Shown: in pieces, positions 16,924 to 26,237 of the stretch
Layout: each line of letters begins with the position of its first letter
How positions within the stretch are numbered: the first letter of the stretch is position 1
Source: an uncultured Chitinophagaceae bacterium
GTDB taxonomy: Bacteria > Bacteroidota > Bacteroidia > Chitinophagales > Chitinophagaceae
Direction of reading: 5' to 3'
DNA length: 64,000 bases
Assembly (NCBI GenBank): GCA_903904335.1
Contig: CAIVCF010000151.1
Span: 1-64,000, forward strand
The notes under the pieces: model-generated
The model's input: the letters and a program-made list of their open reading frames with translations, nothing else
Databases searched by the model: none
Told to the model about the DNA's origin: nothing
Position numbers and translations under genes: made by a program

Positions 16924-17313
16924 ATGAGCGAAGCGAAAGAAAAATTGCGAATTGATAAATATCTCTGGGCTATTCGTTTATTTAAAACAAGAAGTCAGGC
17001 AGGTGATGCATGCAGCAAAGGCAAAGTAAAATTAAATGGCGAAAATATCAAAGCTTCAAAAATTGTAAATATCGGCGATGAATATGAAGTAAAGACCGAA
17101 CACAAAAAATGGGTGGTAAAAGTTACAGGTTTATTGGAAAAACGTGTTCAATTTGTTGAAGCAATAAAATTTTATACTGACATCACTCCTCCTGAAGAGC
17201 TTGACAGGATCGCATTTCAGGCTGCAACATTCAATACCGGCAAACGCCAAAGTAAAATTGGAAGACCCACTAAAAAAGAAAGGCGAGATATTGATGGGTT
17301 TATGGAAATTTAA
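16924..17313 (+). CDS. S4-domain RNA-binding heat-shock protein (Hsp15-like)
   Basis: A 129-residue protein with an S4 domain at residues 7-60 (LRIDKYLWAIRLFKTRSQAGDACSKGKVKLNG) followed by a charged helix-rich tail ending in a basic stretch (GKRQSKIGRPTKKERRD). This matches Hsp15/HslR, which binds stalled 50S subunits carrying a nascent tRNA and helps recycle them. It ends exactly where the convergent FAD oxidoreductase gene ends, so the 3' ends are shared or overlapping. A -7 box lies 4 bp before its ATG. Confidence 0.88.
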   Translation: MSEAKEKLRIDKYLWAIRLFKTRSQAGDACSKGKVKLNGENIKASKIVNIGDEYEVKTEHKKWVVKVTGLLEKRVQFVEAIKFYTDITPPEELDRIAFQAATFNTGKRQSKIGRPTKKERRDIDGFMEI

Positions 17314-20238
17314 TTATTTGATCAACCCATCATACAATAACTCCACAGGATGCAATGCTTTTGTATGCGTGCCATCTTTGATTTGGTGACGGCATGAAGT
17401 TCCTGATGCTACCACAATTTTATCTTTTGCTTCTCTTACAGCAGGAAATAAAACCAACTCTCCTACCTGCTGCGAAACATCATAATGCTCTTTTTCATAC
17501 CCGAATGCGCCGGCCATTCCGCAACAGCCGGATGGAATTAATTGCGAAGTATAATTTTCAGGTATTTCAACAAATGAGCTGATGAATTTTTGTGATGACA
17601 ATGCTTTTTGGTAACAATGCCCGTGTATTAAAATTTCTTTCTTCTCTTTTGTAAATAAATTTTTATCGATCAATCCTGCAGCAAATTGATCGGCAATAAA
17701 TTCTTCAACGGTAAAACAATGCTTTGCTAAATCATTTGCTTTCTCCATATTTTCTTCGCTTGCCAAATCGATATACTCATCTCTGAAAGTCAATATACCT
17801 GAGGGTTCTACGCCAATCAAAGGTGTTTTTTCTGAAATCAATCCTGATAACAATTGAATATTTTTATTGGCAATCCCCGCAGCTTTTTTTACCAACCCTT
17901 TTGATAAATAAGTTCTTCCGCTTTCGATATGTTCAGGAATAATTACCTGATAACCCAAAGCTTCTAATAATAAAATTGTTTTCTTGCCTATCTCAACATC
18001 ATTGTAGTTGGTGAACTCATCGCAAAACAAGTAGACAGTTGACGATTGACGGTTGACGATTGACGATTGACGATTATTAAACCAATGAAGCAAAGTTTCG
18101 TTCGCTAATTTCGGCATTGTTCTGTCGGGATGAAAACCAACTAAATTGTTAGCCATTTTTCTCAGCGCATCAACACCATAAAACCAATTGAATGCCCATG
18201 GTGCCAATGAAACCAATTTCATCTGTTTGCTGAAATTGGCGATCAGATTGGCTCTGAAAGGAACACCATGTTTATCATAATACTGTTGCAAAAATTCTGA
18301 TTTCATCTTTGCGACATCAACACCGGAAGGACATTCAGTCTTACAACCTTTGCAACTCAAACAGAGATCCATGATCTCTTTAATCTCCTGATGATCGAAT
18401 GGATATTCATCCAATTCATCACTCAAAAATTGGCGCAGCATATTTGCTCTTGCACGAGTGGTATCTTTTTCCAAACGCGTTGCCATATAACTCGGACACA
18501 TCACACCTCCTGACACATGTGTCTTTCTGCAATCACCGGAGCCGGAACATTTTTCAGCGAGTTTTAATATTCCGTCATTCTCTGAAAAATTAAAAGTTGT
18601 TTTTATTTTTCTTTCATGCGGTTTTTGTTGTACACGCAAATGCGTATCCATAGCAGGCGTTGCAGTGATCTTTCCGGCATTGAAAATATTATTGGGATCG
18701 AAAATATTTTTTACCTGCTTGAACAATTCATACGTTTCATTACCCACAACACTCGAAATATATTCGCCACGCAAACGCCCATCTCCATGTTCACCGGATA
18801 AAGAGCCTTTATATTTTTTTACCAATTCAACGGTATCAGCTAAAATATTCCGAAACGTTTTTAATCCTTCTTCCGATTTCAGATCGATCATCGGCTCAAC
18901 ATGTAATTCACCTGCTGCAGCATGGGCATAATAAGATGCATTCACTTTATGTTTTGCCAAAACCTGTTGCAGATCTGCTATATAATCAGGAAGTTCATCT
19001 GTACTCACTGCGCAATCTTCAATCAAATTAACTGGCTGTTTGTTTCCTTTCAGATTTCTTAATAAACCCAATCCTGCTTTACGCACTTCCCAAGCAAATT
19101 TTGTTTGCTCATTGTATAAAACAGGGTATGCATAGCCCAAATTATTCTCTTTGAGAGAAACAATTAATTGTTCTGCTTTTTGTTTAACAACTGTTGCATC
19201 ATCTTCCATAAATTCAACCATTAAAATGGCAGCAGGATCACCTTCAATAAAAAATCTGTTCTTTCTGTATTCGGGATGATGGATGGTGAAATCCATGATG
19301 TATTTATCTACCAACTCACCTGCCATTGGCCGATGTTTCATCGCAACAATATTTGCTTTTAATGATTCGATGATGCTGTTGCAATGAATACAAACCACTG
19401 CAATTTCTTTTGGCGGCAGATCGATCAATCCTATTTTTATTTCTGTAACAAATGCCAATGTTCCTTCTGATCCTGCCAATAATTTACAGAGATTGAATGA
19501 TCCTGCATTCACATTATATGGATGCATTTTCAACAAGCTATCTAATGCATAGCCACTGTTTCTGCGGCTTACAGAAGCTTTGGGGAAATTATCTTCGATC
19601 AGTGCTTGATTTCTTTCATCACTCAATAACTTATTCAATTCATCATAAATCTTTTCTTTGAATGAATTTGAGTGATGGGTATTTCGAATATCTTCTGCTT
19701 TAAAAACAACTTCTGATCCATCGCTCAACAATGCATTTACTTCCAAAATATGATCACGGACAGAGCCCCAAACAATACTATGCAATCCGCAGGAATTATT
19801 TCCCAACATGCCACCGATCATGGCTCTGTTGGCTGTTGATGTTTCAGGACCAAACATCAATCCAAATGGTTGCAAATAATTATTCAAATCATCTCTGATC
19901 ACACCGGGTTGTACCCGAACCCATTTTTCTTTCGCGTTGACCTCTAGTATTTGAGTGAAAAATTTAGAAATATCTACAATGATGCCATTACCAACAACCT
20001 GTCCTGCCAAAGAAGTTCCGGCTGCCCTTGGAACCAAGGTTACTTTATGTTCTAAAGCAAAGCTTATCAGCTTTTTGATGTCTAAAATATTTTTAGGGAT
20101 GGCAACCGCTAAAGGTTTTTCCTGATAGACCGATGCATCTGTGGAATAAGCTCTTAATTGTGCCTGATGTATGGCTGAATCATCAAAAAAAAACAGCCCC
20201 TCAATAATTTCGTTTAACTGCGCTAAATAAGTTTTCAT
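17314..20238 (-). CDS. FAD-binding and 4Fe-4S oxidoreductase (D-lactate/glycolate dehydrogenase-like)
   Basis: A fused enzyme of 974 residues: an FAD-binding PCMH domain (LVPRAAGTSLAGQVVGNG) and FAD-oxidase C-terminal domain, then a GlpC/LutA-like part. That part has a partial cluster site (CSGSGDCR), a 4Fe-4S site CLSCKGCKTECPSGVD and CCG-domain motifs GCCGMAGAFGYE. The family oxidises D-2-hydroxyacids at the cytoplasmic membrane face and passes electrons on. ATG at 20238 gives MKTYLAQLNE; ATG at 20250 and GTG at 20256 are alternatives. An in-frame 7-bp-period repeat (18035-18077) adds NRQSSIVNRQSSTV around residue 725 of the protein. A -7 box TAATTTTG lies at 20268-20261. Confidence 0.88.
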   Translation of the reverse strand: MKTYLAQLNEIIEGLFFFDDSAIHQAQLRAYSTDASVYQEKPLAVAIPKNILDIKKLISFALEHKVTLVPRAAGTSLAGQVVGNGIIVDISKFFTQILEVNAKEKWVRVQPGVIRDDLNNYLQPFGLMFGPETSTANRAMIGGMLGNNSCGLHSIVWGSVRDHILEVNALLSDGSEVVFKAEDIRNTHHSNSFKEKIYDELNKLLSDERNQALIEDNFPKASVSRRNSGYALDSLLKMHPYNVNAGSFNLCKLLAGSEGTLAFVTEIKIGLIDLPPKEIAVVCIHCNSIIESLKANIVAMKHRPMAGELVDKYIMDFTIHHPEYRKNRFFIEGDPAAILMVEFMEDDATVVKQKAEQLIVSLKENNLGYAYPVLYNEQTKFAWEVRKAGLGLLRNLKGNKQPVNLIEDCAVSTDELPDYIADLQQVLAKHKVNASYYAHAAAGELHVEPMIDLKSEEGLKTFRNILADTVELVKKYKGSLSGEHGDGRLRGEYISSVVGNETYELFKQVKNIFDPNNIFNAGKITATPAMDTHLRVQQKPHERKIKTTFNFSENDGILKLAEKCSGSGDCRKTHVSGGVMCPSYMATRLEKDTTRARANMLRQFLSDELDEYPFDHQEIKEIMDLCLSCKGCKTECPSGVDVAKMKSEFLQQYYDKHGVPFRANLIANFSKQMKLVSLAPWAFNWFYGVDALRKMANNLVGFHPDRTMPKLANETLLHWFNNRQSSIVNRQSSTVYLFCDEFTNYNDVEIGKKTILLLEALGYQVIIPEHIESGRTYLSKGLVKKAAGIANKNIQLLSGLISEKTPLIGVEPSGILTFRDEYIDLASEENMEKANDLAKHCFTVEEFIADQFAAGLIDKNLFTKEKKEILIHGHCYQKALSSQKFISSFVEIPENYTSQLIPSGCCGMAGAFGYEKEHYDVSQQVGELVLFPAVREAKDKIVVASGTSCRHQIKDGTHTKALHPVELLYDGLIK
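18035..18077. repeat. In-frame 7-bp tandem repeat in the FAD oxidoreductase gene
   Basis: Units GTTGAC-GA, GATTGAC, GGTTGAC, GATTGAC and GATTGAC follow one another with a 7-base period. Because 7 is not a multiple of 3, the peptide repeats every 21 bases: NRQSSIV then NRQSSTV. The reading frame is kept through it. Confidence 0.8.
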
Positions 20239-20260
20239 AAAATCAATCATTAACACAGCA

Positions 20261-20268
20261 CAAAATTA
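20261..20268 (-). promoter_or_regulatory. -7 promoter box of the FAD oxidoreductase gene
   Basis: On the minus strand TAATTTTG (20268-20261) matches TAnnTTTG exactly and lies 10 bases before ATG 20250 and 22 before ATG 20238, favouring the latter as start. No -33 TTG at normal spacing is seen. Confidence 0.4.
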
Positions 20269-20337
20269 ACTGCTTTATTTTGAGTTGAAAATATTAAGTG
20301 CGCCAGGAGATTGCTTTTTATTCTTCATATTTGCAGT

Positions 20338-21021
20338 ATGAACATTGATATTATTACGGTTGTTCCCGAATTATTGGAAGGTCCTTTCTCCCACAGCATC
20401 ATGAAACGAGCACAGGAAAAGGGTTTGCTCACTGTTCAATTACATAATCTTAGGAAATGGGCGATCAACAAACATGGTCAGGTGGACGACTATCAATACG
20501 GGTCAGGTGCCGGAATGGTGATGATGTGTGAGCCTTTGTTTAACGCGATTCAAGAATTACAACAGGATAAAAAATTCGATGAAATTATTTTTATGACACC
20601 CGATGGCGATCTTTTCAATCAAAGCACGGCCAATCAAATGTCGATGAAAGAAAATATTTTAATTATTTGCGGGCACTATAAAGGAATTGATCAACGTATC
20701 CGTGATGCATATGTTACCAAAGAAATTTCAATCGGAGATTATGTATTGAGTGGTGGTGAATTGGCTGCTGCAGTCGTTGTTGACGCGATCGGAAGATTGA
20801 TCCCGGGTGTGTTGAATGATGAGACTTCTGCCTTGTTCGATTCTTTTCAGGATAATTTATTGGCACCGCCTGTTTATACGCGTCCCGCTGATTTTAAAGG
20901 AATGAAAGTACCTGAAATTTTATTACAGGGCGATCCTAAAAAAGTAGAAGAATGGCGTTACGAACAGGCATTGTTGCATACAAAAGAAAGAAGGCCTGAT
21001 TTGTTAAAAGGTGATGAATAA
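20338..21021 (+). CDS. trmD: tRNA (guanine37-N1)-methyltransferase
   Basis: It methylates G37 of tRNAs for Leu, Pro and Arg, preventing frameshifts. It is a SPOUT-fold enzyme of 227 residues. Family motifs are IITVVPELLEGPFSHSI at the start, YGSGAGMVM, the knot ICGHYKGIDQRI and SIGDYVLSGGELAA, and the C-terminal PPVYTRPADF. The frame opens at 20311, but ATG 20338 (MNIDIITVVPE) is the family start. In many bacteria it sits with rpsP and rimM; here it is 13 kb away. It converges on the GH31 gene with 17 bp between. Confidence 0.96.
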   Translation: MNIDIITVVPELLEGPFSHSIMKRAQEKGLLTVQLHNLRKWAINKHGQVDDYQYGSGAGMVMMCEPLFNAIQELQQDKKFDEIIFMTPDGDLFNQSTANQMSMKENILIICGHYKGIDQRIRDAYVTKEISIGDYVLSGGELAAAVVVDAIGRLIPGVLNDETSALFDSFQDNLLAPPVYTRPADFKGMKVPEILLQGDPKKVEEWRYEQALLHTKERRPDLLKGDE

Positions 21022-21038
21022 ATTATTTTAATTGTGTA

Positions 21039-23384
21039 CTACAATTTTATTTGAACCAAGATCGGTGTTCCAGTATAAACAGTTTTGATCACCAATAGAT
21101 GATTCTCTCCGAGTAAAAAAAGATTCCCCTCACTATTATCAATGTCAAACGCTTTACCATTCAGTGTTACAGTAGTTGGCTTTTTTTCAAACGGAATAAT
21201 CAGATCAAATTCTTGTTGCGCTGATTTATTTTTATAATTACCGTTATTGCTGATGATGATGGAAATTTCATCATTCACCAATCCTGATGAAATAAAATTC
21301 GTTAACGCAAATTGTTTTTGTGCGATGGCATTTTTTGATTCGCCATCATCTTCATACAATTCATAAGATGATTTATTTTTTGAAGGAACAAAGAACACCA
21401 TCATTTTACTGTTCACTATTTCTTTGGTATTTCCTTCGCCCTGATACATCGGCACAAAACTTCCTTCTTTAATAAAGTATGGCATTTTGAATAAGTTCAC
21501 CTCATAATCGATCCATTGACCGCCATTGAAGAATTTATTGTCTGCTGGGTCATACCATTTTTCTTTTGGCAAATAAATTTTTCTCACAACAGCATTCTTC
21601 TGTAATACAGGTGCCACCAATATTTCATCGCCCCACATAAATTCATCTTCGGTTTTTACTGCGCTAGAATCATTTGCAAATTGATAATACAATGGCCTTA
21701 CCAATGGTTCTCCGTATTTCGCCTGACGATAACTTAATGTATAATTATAAGGCAACATCTGGTATCTGCGTTTGATAGTTTGTTTGGCTGCTTGTTTGTA
21801 TGATTCATCCATTAGTGCGGGTTCACTTGGAAAACTGAATGCATTTGGATCGATCTCATACAAAGCTGTTCCATGCGGACGAAAGATGGGTGTGAAACTT
21901 GCAAATTGCAACCAACGTACATATAATTCCTTATCGCCTTCACCACCGGCAAAACCACCGGCATCAGCATGTGTGTAAGGAATTCCGCTCATGCTCATTC
22001 CCAACATCACAGGTAATTGTGCACGAAAACCGCTCCAGCTACGGCTTACGTCACCGCTCCATGGGAAAATACTGTAACGCTGACTTCCTGAAAATCCGGA
22101 ACGATTCAAATGAAACAATCTTGCATTGGGATAATCTTTTGCATACTGTTCATACAAATTTTTATTCCAGTAATGCCCGTAAATATTATGTACTTCATCT
22201 GCTTTTAATGATCGTTGTACTCCTTCATCTTTTAAATTATGCATCATTGCAGCCGGATGTTTTTCGGGTTCACTGAGATCTGTCCACCAACCCGCAACTC
22301 CATTTGCAATTTGCTTTTTATAATGATCGTTCCATATCCATTGCTGTGCATCTTTTCTGAAAATATCCAACAAGCCGCCTAATCCAAAATAAAAATCAGG
22401 AATAATAAAAGGTTTGCCAATACTATCTGTTGCTAAATATTTTTGAGAAGCACTGAACATTTTAGTATTCTCTAAAAAGAAAGGCTCTGTGATTAGTATA
22501 GTGTTGATATTTTGTTTTTTAAAATCAGCGATCATCTCTTGCGGGTTTGGCCATTTAGTATGATTGACCCAATCCAGATTACCCAGTGTTCCCTTGATGC
22601 TGTCGCCAAACCAAAACAGATCGAAGATAATGGCGTCAAAAGGGATTTTTTCTGCTTTCATTTTTGCAGCGATCTCTTTTACCTGTGCTTCACTGCTATA
22701 ACCGAAGCGGCTCATAAAATTCCCCAAAGCCCAACGCGGTGGCAAAGGTTGTGTGCCTGTTAATTTTTGATAAGAAGTGAGTATCTCTTTATAATCTTTT
22801 CCGAGAATAACAAAAAAATTGAGTTCCCCACTTGTAAAACCTGCTTCAAAAATATTGCGTGATGTTTTCCCGATATCGGCATATCCTTTTGAAGGATTAT
22901 CAAAAAATAATCCATAACCATTTGAGGAAGTAAAGAAAGGAACAGAGAAGTTCAAATTATCAGCACCTTCGCCATATCCATACCAGGGGTTATTATACAA
23001 GTTTAATCTGTATCCTCTGCGATTTAATGGCAGTGCACGTTCGCCGCCACCAAATATTTTTTCATCCCCATTTAATAAAAAAGAAAAATTGTGGTATTCA
23101 TTGGTTTGGTTCGTGCTGATCAATCGCAGATTACCAATTACAACCGTATCTCCTTTGATTTTTATAGCATTTGAAATAACTGAAGAAGGTTTTAGCACAA
23201 CGGCATCTGTATAATTTTCATTGTTTGTATAATCCTTTGGCTGAAAACTGAGTTTAAAAATATTAGGGGCATATTGCAGATAAGTAAGTGTTCCTCCCTG
23301 ATAAGTGATTTTATTTTTTACATTCGTTTGCGCATTTGCAATCATCACAAAGAAAACAAACACGATAACAAGCTTTTGTTTCAT
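21039..23384 (-). CDS. Secreted glycoside hydrolase family 31 (alpha-glucosidase-like)
   Basis: A 781-residue exported alpha-glycosidase with signal peptide ending VMIANAQ. An N-terminal beta-domain precedes the GH31 barrel. The nucleophile region reads GWWTDLSEPEKHP (Asp of WTD) near residue 365, and FPWSGDVSRSW near 440 carries the acid/base Asp. C-terminal beta-domains with a DUF5110-like end (YELYEDDGES) follow. The family releases glucose or xylose from oligosaccharides; the actual sugar is unknown. It is not flanked by SusC/SusD genes, so this is not a standard polysaccharide utilisation locus. Confidence 0.93.
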   Translation of the reverse strand: MKQKLVIVFVFFVMIANAQTNVKNKITYQGGTLTYLQYAPNIFKLSFQPKDYTNNENYTDAVVLKPSSVISNAIKIKGDTVVIGNLRLISTNQTNEYHNFSFLLNGDEKIFGGGERALPLNRRGYRLNLYNNPWYGYGEGADNLNFSVPFFTSSNGYGLFFDNPSKGYADIGKTSRNIFEAGFTSGELNFFVILGKDYKEILTSYQKLTGTQPLPPRWALGNFMSRFGYSSEAQVKEIAAKMKAEKIPFDAIIFDLFWFGDSIKGTLGNLDWVNHTKWPNPQEMIADFKKQNINTILITEPFFLENTKMFSASQKYLATDSIGKPFIIPDFYFGLGGLLDIFRKDAQQWIWNDHYKKQIANGVAGWWTDLSEPEKHPAAMMHNLKDEGVQRSLKADEVHNIYGHYWNKNLYEQYAKDYPNARLFHLNRSGFSGSQRYSIFPWSGDVSRSWSGFRAQLPVMLGMSMSGIPYTHADAGGFAGGEGDKELYVRWLQFASFTPIFRPHGTALYEIDPNAFSFPSEPALMDESYKQAAKQTIKRRYQMLPYNYTLSYRQAKYGEPLVRPLYYQFANDSSAVKTEDEFMWGDEILVAPVLQKNAVVRKIYLPKEKWYDPADNKFFNGGQWIDYEVNLFKMPYFIKEGSFVPMYQGEGNTKEIVNSKMMVFFVPSKNKSSYELYEDDGESKNAIAQKQFALTNFISSGLVNDEISIIISNNGNYKNKSAQQEFDLIIPFEKKPTTVTLNGKAFDIDNSEGNLFLLGENHLLVIKTVYTGTPILVQIKL

Positions 23385-23443
23385 ATCATTACATTATCAA
23401 ACAAAGTTAGCATAACAATAAAATCATCTTGAAATAAAAATAA

Positions 23444-25111
23444 ATGGCAACTTCATTCAAAATAGAAGGCAATTTGGTAGATGTTTGGAAAAAAGAAATT
23501 TATCCTGTGGAGATAAGCGTTGAAAACGGGAAAATAAAATCCATCACTCCCATTCAACATCTAACATCCAACATTCAACATTATATTCTTCCGGGTTTTG
23601 TGGATAGTCATGTGCATGTTGAAAGCAGCATGCTGGTTCCAAGTGAATTTGCAAGATTGGCGGTAGTGCACGGCAGCGTAGGCAGTGTGAATGATCCGCA
23701 CGAAATTGCCAATGTATGCGGATTGGAGGGTGTTGAGTTCATGATCGAAAACGGTAAAAAAGTAAACTTCAAATTTAATTTCGGTGCGCCGAGTTGTGTG
23801 CCTGCAACAATCTTTGAAACAGCAGGTGCCGCATTGAACAGTGATGTCGTAAAAAAATTATTGGAAAAAGATGAGATTAAATACCTAAGTGAGATGATGA
23901 ATTTTCCTGGCGTTTTGTTCAAGGATGATGAGGTGATGAAGAAAATAAAATATGCGCATCAATTAAATAAACCTGTTGATGGTCATGCACCCGGATTGCG
24001 GGGAGATGATGCTAAAAAATATATCGAAGCAGGAATTTCTACCGATCACGAATGTTTCACTGAAGCTGAAGCATTGGATAAATTAAAATACGGGATGAAG
24101 ATTTTAATTCGTGAAGGAAGTGCAGCAAAAAATTTTGATGCATTAATTGATTTGATGCATGAACATTATGAGAATATGATGTTTTGCAGTGATGATAAGC
24201 ATCCCGATAGTTTGGCAGTCGGTCATATCAATGAACTCTGCGCAAGAGCTATTGCAAAAGGCATTGATATTTTTAAAATATTACAAGCAGCTTGTATCAA
24301 TCCTGTATTGCATTACAAATTAGATATTGGTTTGTTGAGAGAGGGTGATGATGCAGATTTTATCGTTGCAGAAGATTTAATCAATTTCAAAATCAAACAA
24401 ACATATATTAATGGAGAACTGGTTGCAGAAAATGGCAAATCATTTATTGAATCTGTGCCGGTAACAGCTATCAATAATTTTCATTGTGATGAGATCACAA
24501 AAGAACAAATACAATTCTCTTTACAACGCTGGGGGCATCATGAACAGGAAAATATTGAACAAGTGCATGTGATAGAAGCATTGGAAGGGCAACTCATCAC
24601 CAATAAATTAATTTATCCTATCACAGATTTCAATGTAGAAGATGGATGTATTTTTTCCAATACAGAAAAGGATCTTTTAAAAATGGTTGTAGTGAACCGT
24701 TATTTCAATGCGCCGATTGCAAAAACATTCATTAAAAAATTTGGGTTACAGCAGGGTGCCATTGCATCGTCTGTTGCGCACGACAGCCATAATATTGTTG
24801 CCGTTGGTGTAGATGATCTGAGTTTGACAAGAGCCATTAACTTAGTGATTCAACAAAAAGGCGGCGTTAGTGCAGTCAGCATCAACAACGAAAAAGTATT
24901 GGGTTTACCCGTTGCAGGATTGATGAGTGCTGATGATGGTTATAAAGTGGCAGCTGCATACACTGCGATTGATAATATGGTGAAGCAGGAGCTAAAAAGC
25001 ACACTGGCAGCACCTTTCATGACATTAAGCTTTATGGCATTATTAGTGATTCCCCATTTGAAATTGAGTGATATGGGATTATTTGATGGTGATAGTTTTT
25101 CTTTTGTATAA
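23444..25111 (+). CDS. ade: Adenine deaminase
   Basis: It converts adenine to hypoxanthine and ammonia in purine salvage. The protein has 555 residues, near the usual length. The metal site HVHVESSM is near residue 59, and [19 protein letters not shown] and CSDDKHPD supply the remaining ligands. A C-terminal domain with [14 protein letters not shown] completes the family layout. Codons 37-48 are made of a 7-bp repeat (23552-23586), giving [11 protein letters not shown] where relatives usually have a short strand before the LPGFVDSH motif. A CHY zinc-finger gene follows 18 bp later. Confidence 0.93.
   Translation: MATSFKIEGNLVDVWKKEIYPVEISVENGKIKSITPIQHLTSNIQHYILPGFVDSHVHVESSMLVPSEFARLAVVHGSVGSVNDPHEIANVCGLEGVEFMIENGKKVNFKFNFGAPSCVPATIFETAGAALNSDVVKKLLEKDEIKYLSEMMNFPGVLFKDDEVMKKIKYAHQLNKPVDGHAPGLRGDDAKKYIEAGISTDHECFTEAEALDKLKYGMKILIREGSAAKNFDALIDLMHEHYENMMFCSDDKHPDSLAVGHINELCARAIAKGIDIFKILQAACINPVLHYKLDIGLLREGDDADFIVAEDLINFKIKQTYINGELVAENGKSFIESVPVTAINNFHCDEITKEQIQFSLQRWGHHEQENIEQVHVIEALEGQLITNKLIYPITDFNVEDGCIFSNTEKDLLKMVVVNRYFNAPIAKTFIKKFGLQQGAIASSVAHDSHNIVAVGVDDLSLTRAINLVIQQKGGVSAVSINNEKVLGLPVAGLMSADDGYKVAAAYTAIDNMVKQELKSTLAAPFMTLSFMALLVIPHLKLSDMGLFDGDSFSFV
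23552..23586. repeat. In-frame 7-bp tandem repeat in ade
   Basis: Units ATTCAAC, ATCTAAC, ATCCAAC, ATTCAAC and ATTATAT give a 7-base period inside the coding sequence, just before the conserved [12 protein letters not shown] segment. The frame is maintained. Confidence 0.75.
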
Positions 25112-25129
25112 AAAATAAATGAAAAATAA

Positions 25130-25444
25130 ATGATCATTAAAGGCAAAACAATTGATGAACAAACACGTTGCGTACATTATAACAGTTCATTGGATATTAT
25201 TGCCATTAAGATAAAATGCTGTAAAGAATATTATCCTTGCATTCATTGTCACGAAGAAGAAGCGGGGCATACACCAGAAGTCTGGAGTAAAAAAGAATTT
25301 GATACCAAAGCCATTTTATGCGGCAATTGTCACAATGAACTAACGATCTCACAGTATTTAGAAAGTAATTATAAATGCCCGTTTTGCAAAGCTGCTTTTA
25401 ATCCGGGTTGCAAAAATCACGATCATTTTTATTTTGAAACCTGA
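25130..25444 (+). CDS. CHY zinc-finger protein
   Basis: A 104-residue cytoplasmic protein with a CHY-type zinc finger. Cys/His pairs occur as CVHYN, KCCKEYYPCIHCHEE, ILCGNCHNEL and CPFCKAAFNPGCKNH, enough for two or three zinc sites. In eukaryotes such fingers are part of ubiquitin ligases; in bacteria the role is unknown. It follows ade by 18 bp and probably shares its transcript. It ends 2 bp from the end of the convergent lipoprotein gene. Confidence 0.85.
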   Translation: MIIKGKTIDEQTRCVHYNSSLDIIAIKIKCCKEYYPCIHCHEEEAGHTPEVWSKKEFDTKAILCGNCHNELTISQYLESNYKCPFCKAAFNPGCKNHDHFYFET

Positions 25445-25446
25445 TC

Positions 25447-25857
25447 TTATTTTACAGCTTTCGCACTCATGATATAAGCAGCGATACTATCAGTTCCCTT
25501 AGGTGTTTTATATTTTGCTTTAAAACTGAAATCATCATTTGGAGCTATTGAGTTTTCAAATAATTCTTCATGATTGGCAACCTGCACCCCATTTTTAAAA
25601 TATAATAATTTAACACGTACCTCATTATATGCTACTACAGTGGCGGTGTTTTTGATCACACCTTTGTACACTGTTTTACCAAAAAAATTACGATGATCAT
25701 CACCGCTTAATTGCAGAAATTGTTTCGGATTGCTTCTTTCTTTTTCTGCAAGTGTAATTTTTGTTTCCTGATAAGAATGATCGTCAAATTTCTTGTCTTT
25801 GTTTTGGCAGGAAAATAAACCTGATGCAAGTATTAAAAAAAGAATAACGGATTTCAT
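25447..25857 (-). CDS. Small lipoprotein, unknown function
   Basis: A 136-residue protein with a lipoprotein signal (MKSVILFLILASGLFSC, Cys at residue 17). The mature part has a beta-rich segment with KGVIKNTATVVAYNEVRVKLLYFKNG, reminiscent of FxLYD/immunoglobulin-like domains that decorate surface lipoproteins. I can give no substrate. It is a single gene facing the ade-CHY pair and has a repeat-rich intergenic region upstream. Confidence 0.7.
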   Translation of the reverse strand: MKSVILFLILASGLFSCQNKDKKFDDHSYQETKITLAEKERSNPKQFLQLSGDDHRNFFGKTVYKGVIKNTATVVAYNEVRVKLLYFKNGVQVANHEELFENSIAPNDDFSFKAKYKTPKGTDSIAAYIMSAKAVK

Positions 25858-25948
25858 ACTATTATTTTGAAGAATAAAAATAAAGAAGCTGTTTGAGTTG
25901 TGGTATTATTTTTTGTTAATGAACTGCATTACTACTATGATGCTTTTG

Positions 25949-26114
25949 TTGTGTCACTCACTTGTACATTCGGAACATATCTGAACATTAAAATCGCAGA
26001 GGCACAAAGCCGCAAAGAAAAAAACTTTGTGCCTCTCTGTCTCCGCGGTAAAAAAGCCCGCTCATAATTCAGAAAGCACAAGTGTGCGACGCAAGGAACG
26101 ACGCCATAAAAAAC
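25949..26114. repeat. Composite element: inverted core copies around a palindrome
   Basis: A minus-oriented core copy (25967-25949, variant AAGTGAGTGACACAA) and a plus-oriented copy (26076-26094, AAGTGTGCGACGCAA) face away from a palindrome whose perfect 12-bp arms, AGAGGCACAAAG (25998-26009) and CTTTGTGCCTCT (26025-26036), lie between. The right-hand tail reads ACGACGCCATAAAAAAC. The layout resembles a miniature or REP-type repeat. Confidence 0.65.
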
Positions 26115-26168
26115 AACTGTTGGCAACAAAAATATTTACTAAAGAGAAAGCGACTGTGCAACAATTTG

Positions 26169-26176
26169 TATTTTTG
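26169..26176 (+). promoter_or_regulatory. -7 promoter box of upp
   Basis: TATTTTTG is an exact TAnnTTTG match, 61 bases before the upp ATG at 26238 and 1 base before an upstream in-frame ATG at 26178. This supports use of the later start with a leader of about 55 bases. Confidence 0.4.
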
Positions 26177-26237
26177 AATGCAATTTGAGGATTTGTATTA
26201 CTTTTCGGGCGAAATCAATCAATTCAAAACCCTTACA

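Larger units (their letters stand above)
25858..26237. other. 380-bp gap between lipoprotein gene and upp
   Basis: This is the longest non-coding stretch. It holds the composite inverted repeat at 25949-26114, then an AT-rich stretch with a TATTTTTG box at 26169-26176. About 60 bases of leader precede the upp ATG at 26238; an upstream in-frame ATG (26178) is thought to be within that leader. No RNA gene is recognised. Confidence 0.5.

Noticed and set aside
26178-26237. Longer N-terminus for upp
   Set aside because: The added 20 residues are not family-like and a -7 box overlaps this ATG. The conserved start is MIVNLS at 26238.
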